A stretch of DNA of 64,000 nucleotides, taken from assembly GCA_963920575.1 (NCBI GenBank), contig OY986969.1, positions 25,707,434-25,771,433 on the forward strand. The letters are read 5' to 3'. Shown piece after piece: positions 56,042 to 64,000 of the stretch. Source of the stretch: Narthecium ossifragum (taxonomy: Eukaryota; Streptophyta; Magnoliopsida; Dioscoreales; Nartheciaceae). Position 1 is the first letter of the stretch, and each line of letters begins with the position of its first letter. Made by a program: the position numbers and the translations under genes. The notes under the pieces were generated by a model that was not told the DNA's origin, made no database searches, and worked only from the letters and a program-made list of their open reading frames with translations.

Positions 56042-58570
56042 TGAGTCATAAATGCATCCATGATCCATGGATGATGCAATAAAAGTGGTCGACACGAATG
56101 AGATGAAATAAATTCTCTAATTAATATACATGCAAGTTGCAACCACCTAGTAGTCTAGTACTAGCGAATTGTCTCCAGCTCGGGTCGAGCTGGGAATCGA
56201 GCCACTTCAGACTCGGCTCCTTGAGCTCGATTAGTGGATTTGAGCCAAGCTGAAGTTCTATGTACGTATGACTTCACTTTACAGCTCGCTTACGATCGGG
56301 TTCATTTATGGCCTGTTTATTTATAAAATCATACATCATAAACCTCATAAAATCGTAATATCCGCATTGGGTTTACATAAATATCCTCATAAGCTTTGGA
56401 AATTACACATTTCTCTTTCAAAAATTTCAATTTCATATATATATCCCTCGCTTAACTTCTTACATATATAACATCTTTCCACCAACCCCATCCATCTAAT
56501 CTAATCCAACTTAAGTTATAAATAACTATTTTTATATAGCTATCTTGAGAAAATATATAAATTACATATTTATCCTTTAACATGCTTTGAATTCTACATT
56601 CATTATTTAAAAACTCTCGAATATTATACGTCGCCAATATCTAATTATTTTCCGGGTCTTGGTGGAGTCCACGATTGGTGTCGCTTTTAGGTCTTTGCTA
56701 CTCGATCTGAGTCACCCTCAAAACCTTTTTTTTTTTTTTTGCCTTTTGATCTTTTAATGTATATATCTTAACCTCTTATCTAGCCTTGGGCTCAACTAAA
56801 TAAAAATAAAAAAAATCCTCACATCATAAAAAATTCTATGTAAACAACATTAGATGGCAACGTAACAATATTAAACACCATATTAAACCATGCGAGTTAT
56901 AATCCAATATCCTCGTGCATATGGCCATGTGTGGGTTAGGTGTATCCACGCACCCAATTGGTCAAGCCAGCTCATGCATCCAACATCTGATTCGGGCCTA
57001 CAATAGAATAGCCCGACCTAAACAGGAAACCGTGGTCAGTGTCACGTACATTAGTACATACCTTCTAAACTATTCAAGCCGTGGACTAGTCTCCAGCTAC
57101 CTTTGAAAAGCAACTAATAGTCTAATATAATGATTTCTTTTTGCAAATATCCCCCTATCCTAAAACCTTATTATGAAAATAGCCCTATGGAAATCTTCTT
57201 TTCTATTGGTGTTTGCATTGTGCTCCATCTCATATGATTGGTTTTAACCGGAAAAAACCCACCTATGATTGATGTTTTACAGCAAACTAAAGATTCGTTA
57301 AGAATAATATGTTAGTAAAATACCGAAAAAATAATGTCCTTGATCCAATTTTCATCTCATCGAATCAGAATTTAACTTAAAGTAATCAATTGACCACTTA
57401 AGAATAAAAGATCACTTGAGATAGTTTGGTCATTATATTTTAATATATAAAAACAATTATAAAATATTAGAAGATATAGATATCTATATTGTAACATCTA
57501 CTTCTGTTTGCGGAAGCAATTAGCAGCGACTATAATCACAAGCAAAACACAATACGATAATAAATTTTCATGGTTTGGTAGGTTGTCTATTTCCACCGGA
57601 GTGAGAGGGGTAGGTTGTCTATGTCCATCGGAGAGAGGGTCGGATTTCACTTTAAGATCAAAAGGTGTGTATACTAACCCTAATTATATAATATAAAACT
57701 ACTTAATTACTCTGCTCTGTGTCCTAGTCTCTGCACGTCATACTCCATTTATAACATCCATAATTCGTAGAATATGAACCGCCACCAATATTTCTCAAAT
57801 GACTCATAATTCTACTGATTAAAATAAAAAACTAGTCAAAGATATTTTAATCCTTTTCCAAATGACTCCGGATTCGACCGATGAAAATCAAAGACTAATC
57901 AAAAACATTTCAGTCATTATTTATTAAGTGAGGTTTAAATAAATTAAATCAGTTAAAATTATTTAAAAGGATTCAAACATAGGGAGGGGCAAAATGTAAA
58001 TACTTCGTAATATATAATATAGAGGTAAAAGGCAGGGGTGCACATGCAAAATACTCAAAAGCCCACCTTTGGAAAAAGTCCGGAGCCGGCGGGCGGCGAT
58101 AAGGAAATTATAATACCCAGATAAGGGTCAAGATGTCATTTTCGCCGGCTAAATCAGATGGACAGTGGTGCGTGTTGAGCGTGGTTCTATCCGCGCCATA
58201 ACTCAGACTAACCACGTCACATTTACTCAGTACCCCACGCTTAAATTTTAAAAGATACTACTTAACTCATTACACCACAAAATATACCAAACCCTACTCG
58301 AACTACCCTTAACACCACATAGCCTAAACTACCTAAAGTACCCAATGACCTAAGACCCCTCTCCCTCGACGAACCTCCACCGGGCACCGGACGGCTTGTA
58401 CCTTGGCAACCGACAACTAAAGTCCGACGAGCGCCGCATCTGATCGGAAATCAGTGGGCATTCTTCCCGTCGTGTCTCTGTCCAACGAATTTCGCCCCTC
58501 CAACCTAATCTTTGACTCGACAACACTCCCTACCATATTATCGACCATAATATGCTAGTTCATTGGTCAC
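56042..58570. other. Spacer downstream of the peroxidase, no gene recognised
   Basis: AT-rich DNA with short low-quality frames. Small local duplications are visible: GTAGGTTGTCTAT twice near 57579 and 57611, and a ~60-bp imperfect repeat around ACTAGTCAAAGATATTTTAAT (57825-57920). At 56165-56250 a CTCGAGC/GAGCTCG-rich patch resembles terminal debris of a DNA transposon. Confidence 0.5.
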
Positions 58571-58592
58571 ATGAAACTGGTCGTATGCCCTT

Positions 58593-59060
58593 CAAATTGG
58601 TTCCTCAATACCGATCGGTCTATCGATATACTACTACCGAAACTATGTACATGGGTTGAATACCTAAATATATTAGCACAATCAATGGTATGGTACCGGG
58701 CAGATGCCCGCCCTCCAAATCGGTTCATCAATATCGATCGGATAGGATATTTATCGATATACTACTACTGTAACTATAAACATGGGTTGAAAACCCAAAT
58801 ATATTAGCACGATCAGTGGTATGGTACCGGGCAGATGTCCTCTGAATCGGTTCATCAATACCGAGTGTTTAGAATATCTATCAGTATGATACTACTAATA
58901 TGATCTCACACAACTATGTAAATGGTGGGTTGAATACCCAAATATAATAGCCCAATCGATGATATGGTAGCATTTAGATGTCATCCAAATCGGTTCCTTA
59001 ATACCCAATGATTCGAGTTCTTTGTATAATACCCAAATTAATAGCCCAATCGGTGGAATT
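58593..59060 (+). repeat. Tandem repeat, unit about 123-142 bp, four copies
   Basis: Copies begin at about 58593, 58716, 58844 and 58986 with variants of CAAATCGGTTCATCAATACC. They continue through CGATATACTACTAC, ATGGGTTGAATACC and TGGTATGGTACCGGGCAGAT. Divergence increases to the right. No coding. Confidence 0.8.
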
Positions 59061-59690
59061 TGCTCGCCTTCTTCGGTGGAACATGTATTTTATTTGTCCA
59101 TTTCCATATGGTAGAACTTGAGAAGATAATGTGTGTTTTGAGTTGTAACTTGTGTGAAGAGGGCAAAAGTGAGGTGGAGGTGGTAGCGGAGAAGAGAGGA
59201 GTGCATGGAGAGAAGAGTTAGATTAGATCAGATGATCAGAGATGGTTTAGGTCTCGAGAAGATGATGGTGTGAGGCAGAGAGTAAACCGTAAAAAAATTA
59301 ACTCTATGCAGTATAACATACCACGTATCAGGAGGGGGCATTTAAAACTTTTTAAATTGGGTATCATGTACGTAAGAAAAATGTATTTGAAAATGCGGCG
59401 CGGCTGGTAACCTGCGGTGCGGATACAACTACCCGCGTGTTGCCGACGGTTGCTTTATTTTTCGGGTTTTGCACCCGAAATACCCTTGAGATTCACGTAA
59501 TTCCCATCTATTTTTTCTGGCGGAAGTGGACTTCCGGAAATTAAGATGGCAGAGAGAAAAGCTCTTATAGAAGAAGTCGAAAAGTAGACAAAAACCCTTC
59601 GATATTCGCTCAAAATTCTCGATCTGTTGGGAATAATATGAGGGATTTCGAGGCCTTGGATTCGCTTCCGGCGGAGTGAGAGGCGGATTC
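59060..59690. other. Promoter region of the DHHC gene
   Basis: No gene is supported. The right-hand 300 bp becomes GC-richer before the start codon at 59697 and probably includes the transcription start. Confidence 0.5.
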
Positions 59691-59696
59691 CACTCC

Positions 59697-62600
59697 ATGG
59701 CGAAGCGGGTGTATCAAGTGTGGAAGGGCAGCAATGTGAGATCTATGGCGCTCCTTTTCCCTTTTGGTTTGGTGAATTTTCTCGAGTTTGGTTGGTTTTT
59801 TGGTGGAGTTTGGCAACTGGGTATCATTGGATTGGGGCGGGGGAGGTGGGTGATTGTTGTTTTGGTCGATTCGATGAGTTTTGGGGGTTTTGCGAGGACC
59901 CCGATGGATTTGGAGTCTTTTGGGGGAATTTTGGGTGATGAGCGTCTCTTAATTATTGGATTTTCTTTGATATGGCGACCGTGGATGTGATTTTTTCAGG
60001 GGTTTTCCAGTAGGGAGCGTGCGAGTTTTTATTTGTTTCTTCGAGAATTGGTTGAATTCTTACTGGGAAGGAATCGTATTTATGAGTTTGATATGTGGAG
60101 ATTTTTCTCTTGGTGATATGTATCATTGATTTTGGCTGGAAGATGGGTGTGTTACTTCGTGTGGGATGTGGAGTTAGAGTTGACTATGCGGCATGTGTTT
60201 TACTAGAGTTGATTTCGGTTTGTAAGCAGTGTAATCGACTAGTTTTGATTCGTTCGTTGGAAACTGGGGACATTAACCTACGAATATTGCCGACTTCGTA
60301 GAGCGTTTAGAAATGTTCAGAATGATGGAAGTGATACTTAATGCTTTTCCATGTTCTTGAATATGTGTAATTCCAGAAATATTTATTGCTATTTGTGTAG
60401 TCCTCCTTCTCCTTATCCCTTTTAGTGTACCATGGACTAGAAGACCATGGTACATCCTCCTTAGAAGCATGTGTACCTGCACTGCAATAATCCTGATCAC
60501 TGATTATCTGAATTGGCTTCACTTAGTTTCAGTTTCTTTTAAGAAAAGGTTGAGACTTTGCAGTGCACCTAAACCAACTCTACTTTGAATTACTAGCATG
60601 TGTTGTTTGATTTTACCATGCTTTCCTCCTGAACGTTGGTATCTATTGCTTTTTAGTTGTGCTCATTGTTTATTCTGCAGTACCAGTTTAGGAATTCTTT
60701 TCCACCTATGGAAAGTTTTGGTATCAGGCAAGATATTGCAGGATTATTGATGAAAGTTATCTTGTTATTATTGCCTACTTGTCAACTTCATGTATGTCAA
60801 TTTAGTTTAGGATGTTTTGAAGTATGTATCTCATTTCAAGATATTGGCGCCAACACTCCATGAAAAGGCATGTGGGTAACTCCCAACACTACCTAGGTGA
60901 TGCATGTAAGTGTGATTCGAAATCTGAATGCTTTGATGCGATATTGTACCAATAGTGGTTCAGATACTGTTGTAAACGATGACAATGGAATCAAATGTAA
61001 ATGATCTGGACAAGCAGAGGACTGCATGTTTCCAATTAGTTGACCATTCCTTTTTTATGAATTGGTCAGTTGGAGAAGGTACCAAAATTTAGGATGCACC
61101 AAATGTTAGTCTCCTTAACTACCTATGAATCTTTAGTTCAATTGCGGCGAAATGAAATGATGGAACAGTGACAAACAAATTGAAGAAAACACTGAAGTGT
61201 ACTTGTTGACAAATATAGGGGAGAAGAGATTGCACTGATACGATGAGCATTTAGCATGTGCAATAGGAATTAGAGGAAGCTTTATGATTTTGATTAGCTC
61301 AGGTCACGAAGAGGAGGTTGATCTAATGCATGGATCAAAATGCCTATTTTTGGAAAGAGGCCTAAAATGCATGGATTAGGAAGAGTGGAGCCTTAGGTAG
61401 GAGCTGATGGACAAGGATTTCCGAATCCCACCCCAGATAGCATGATTTACGGTATACTTAGGCTACTTTGGTTTTGCATGGTTGTGGCTTTAGAAAGAAG
61501 TCTTATTCTATGTTTAGAGCAGATTGCATATTTGTAGCCTATGATTTGGTTTCGTTTGTCTTTTTGAAGTGCTTATTGCATTATTGGTTTTTGCAGGTTT
61601 TAGAACAAACTTTCACCAATCTAAAATCAAATTACTAGGACTTCAAGTTTGACCCATGATGAGCTTTTTGTGATGCCTGTTTTGTTTGTTGTCAGCATTT
61701 GATTGAGTAATGTTGCTTTGTTTGCTTATCTTGTGCAGGTATTCTTTTGTGGTGGGAGGCTGATATTTGGACCTGATGCAAAGTCGTTGCTCATCACCAT
61801 CTCACTCATAGTCGTACCAATTGCGATATTTTGTGTTTTTGTTGCCAGACATTTGTTCCACAAGTTTCATCCATATGACGCAGGATATGCTGTTATGGCT
61901 GCTGCGATAGCATTTACTATCCATGTGAGTCCCATCATCTTCCTGGCTAGTAACTGCATATAAAAGCTTTTCCATTTGAATGCCAACAGCATTTTAGCCA
62001 TTTAGAGCTGCTATGATGCTAAAGGAATACTTCTGGCTTTGTCTTTATATGGGGTTTTTCATAGTCACCAACAGTATATTAGTTATGCATAAGCTAAAGA
62101 AAGGCGGAAAAGTTTGCTGTTGCAATTATTTAATTTGAGCAACATTTATCTTTCGCTTCCAGTAAATGTGACGAGGCGTTTTGGTGCCTACGCATCTGTT
62201 TAGTAAAGTGTTTTTTTTATGACGGATACATATAGCCGCTTGGCATCAGATATTGTTATCTTTACAAACTAAAAATGTTCCAGTAAGGATTTCTTTCCAC
62301 TATGTGCTCTAAGTAGTCCCGTTGTTGCATCATTTTGCAGAGATATTATGGCTTGGTCTTATGCCACTCTCTGTTTTCTAGGTTTTGGTGCTGTTGATGT
62401 TAACTTCAGCTCGAGATCCAGGTATCGTACCGCGTGCTTCTCATCCTCCAGAGGAGGAGTTCTCTTATGATCCATCAAATCCGTATGAGGCTGGTGGAAG
62501 ACATACACCAAGTCTACAGTTTCCCCGTACAAAAGAAGTCATGGTCAATGGGATGCCTGTCAAAGTAAAATATTGTGATACCTGCATGCTCTATCGTCCT

Positions 62601-63499
62601 CCTCGTTGTTCTCATTGCTCTATATGCAACAATTGTGTGGAGCGCTTTGATCATCATTGCCCATGGGTTGGACAATGCATTGGACTGGTAGTGGCGCATG
62701 CCTTGCTCTTTCTATTCATTTTCTCATGGCTATATTGGTTGAAAGGAATATGAGAGACCTTTACCATACTAACTTTGAAAGGCATTGTGTTTTTGCTACC
62801 TAAATACTTGTTTTTGAAAGACTTTAAATCATGAACATGAATTCCATTAAATAGTAACCTTTCGTTTTAAACAAATTTTAATATAAAACATTGTAAAACA
62901 AGTACTCTGATTTCCTCTTCTAACATTTACAGAAAGTTAACGAAAGTGGAGTTTGGAGATGGTTCTGAGTATACTATGCGGATGATATATGAACCACGTG
63001 AATTTTAGCTCTTCTTTTGCTTTCAAATGTGTCACTATAAATGATTCCTTCAAGCAAGCATAAGTTATCGTCTCTTTATTTTGATTATGGATGACTTCAG
63101 GGAGGCTTGGATCATTGAGGGGCACCTAGCACTTTATATGTCTACTGCAGTTTTGATACCATTCTTACTATTTCAAATTATCTTTAGATTTTTTTGAATT
63201 CTATAACTCATCTTTATGGACATCTCTATCTAAAGGCACTTACCTTCATCTTTTTTGTATTGCAGCGAAACTATCGGTACTTCTTTATGTTTGTATCCTC
63301 GTCTACTCTTCTTTGCATCTTTGTGTTTGCGATGTGCGCACTGTACATCAAGTTTCTCATGGATGGCGATTATCCCACAGTCTGGAAGGCAATGAAAAAA
63401 TCTCCTGCCTCTGTGGTTCTCATGGCATATTGTTTCATCTTGTTGTGGTTTGTTGGTGGCCTCACGGGATTTCATTTGTATTTGATTAGCACCAATCAG
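59697..63499 (+). CDS. DHHC-type protein S-acyltransferase, 3'-truncated by the window edge
   Basis: Four phase-0 exons are visible: 59697-59735, 61739-61924, 62382-62687 and 63266-63499, giving 255 residues so far. They read [29 protein letters not shown], then two membrane helices ([20 protein letters not shown] and [19 protein letters not shown]), [11 protein letters not shown], the Cys-rich domain [20 protein letters not shown], the catalytic DHHC in [27 protein letters not shown], and two more helices, ending STNQ. These enzymes transfer palmitate to cysteines of membrane-associated proteins at Golgi, plasma membrane or tonoplast. The sequence resembles the plant PAT group with long C-terminal tails (Arabidopsis PAT05-09 type). 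The TTxE motif and C-terminal tail exons are not seen between 63500 and 64000, so the gene continues beyond the window. Intron 1 is about 2 kb. Confidence 0.93.
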
Positions 63500-64000
63500 G
63501 TCTGTTCTTCTTTCCTTTTAAAAATGATTCCAACTGTTTTTGTTAGATCATCATTTTCTCATCAATAATTTTTTTTACCTTTATAGTGATGAGATAATTC
63601 CAGAATGATTCTAACTGTTTTGTTATATCTTTCTTTCATCATTTTGTCATCAGTAATCCTTTTTATCTTTATGGTGATGAAATTATTCAGATTAAGGTGC
63701 TTTCTATCGGTCAATGTCCTTTAGCTGACTACTGTTTTTCTAGTCTTGGTGAATGGACTGAAAGTCAATATGATGTTTACATCTTTGTTGAAATGTTGAG
63801 TTGGCTTGCATGTTTTACTGAAGGTCAAATGTTTGTTGTTAAAAGTCTTCACAATTAGTTGGTGAATTCTTTGTTTGCTTTATCGTAGAGCAGCTCTAAA
63901 GGGCAGGTTGTCTACTAATGGCTGTTTCTGTATCGATGAGTGTACCATGTCTGTAGAAATCATTTTCTGGACAAAGCTGATGCATCCCGCTTTATTGAAC

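Noticed and set aside
63500..64000. Search for the next DHHC exon before the window edge
   Set aside because: No acceptor followed by a TTxE-type coding block was found; the gene is assumed to continue outside the window.

Overview
The window is nuclear DNA of a flowering plant. Genes have GT-AG introns with many short exons, the intergenic DNA is AT-rich and full of (TA)n/(CT)n microsatellites, and there are plant-specific families: a U-box/ARM E3 ligase, cellulose synthase-like H, a class III peroxidase, an ASHH1 SET protein and a UBP27-type deubiquitinase. A CSLH enzyme and GC-rich coding exons next to AT-rich spacers point to a monocot, probably a commelinid outside the grasses. The species is inference only.

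Layout: 0-6.8 kb holds an isocitrate lyase relic and small transposon remnants, including a LINE fragment with perfect 16-bp target-site duplications. An intronless PUB25/26-like U-box gene lies at 6.9-8.2 kb. At 9.6-12.8 kb a 2.1-kb PIF/Harbinger-like element of GC-rich repeats sits between two copies of a ~575-bp LTR-like repeat. A nine-exon CSLH gene occupies 14.8-18.2 kb. At 18.4-22.6 kb a reverse-strand LINE is split by a 1.5-kb hAT element. A three-exon ZHOUPI/bHLH95-like bHLH gene is at 22.8-24.9 kb (-). From 25 to 31.7 kb there is spacer with inverted repeats and long polypyrimidine/polypurine blocks. A short-ectodomain receptor-like kinase is at 31.8-33.0 kb (-).

The stretch 33.6-47.3 kb is gene dense: UBP27-like (-), SSU72 (+) and ASHH1/SDG26-like (-). 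SSU72 (Pol II CTD phosphatase) and ASHH1 (H3K36 methyltransferase) converge with only 378 bp between their stop codons. From 47.8 to 54.2 kb lie a second PIF-like copy, a hAT nested inside another hAT, a LINE fragment with 14-bp duplications and poly(A), a ~0.8-kb inverted-repeat element, and a LINE RNase H remnant split by a third hAT. A class III peroxidase gene is at 54.7-56.0 kb (+). After a spacer with a ~130-bp tandem repeat, the first four exons of a DHHC protein S-acyltransferase run from 59.7 kb toward the right edge.

The genes are unrelated housekeeping, signalling, cell-wall and regulatory functions; nothing suggests a biosynthetic cluster or an operon-like system. The most informative non-genic content is the mobile DNA. 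Element boundaries and target duplications can be read directly, showing several nested insertions and a group of non-autonomous hAT elements with TAGGGxTGxCAA-type ends. I found no RNA genes, no CRISPR array and no clearly new multi-gene system.
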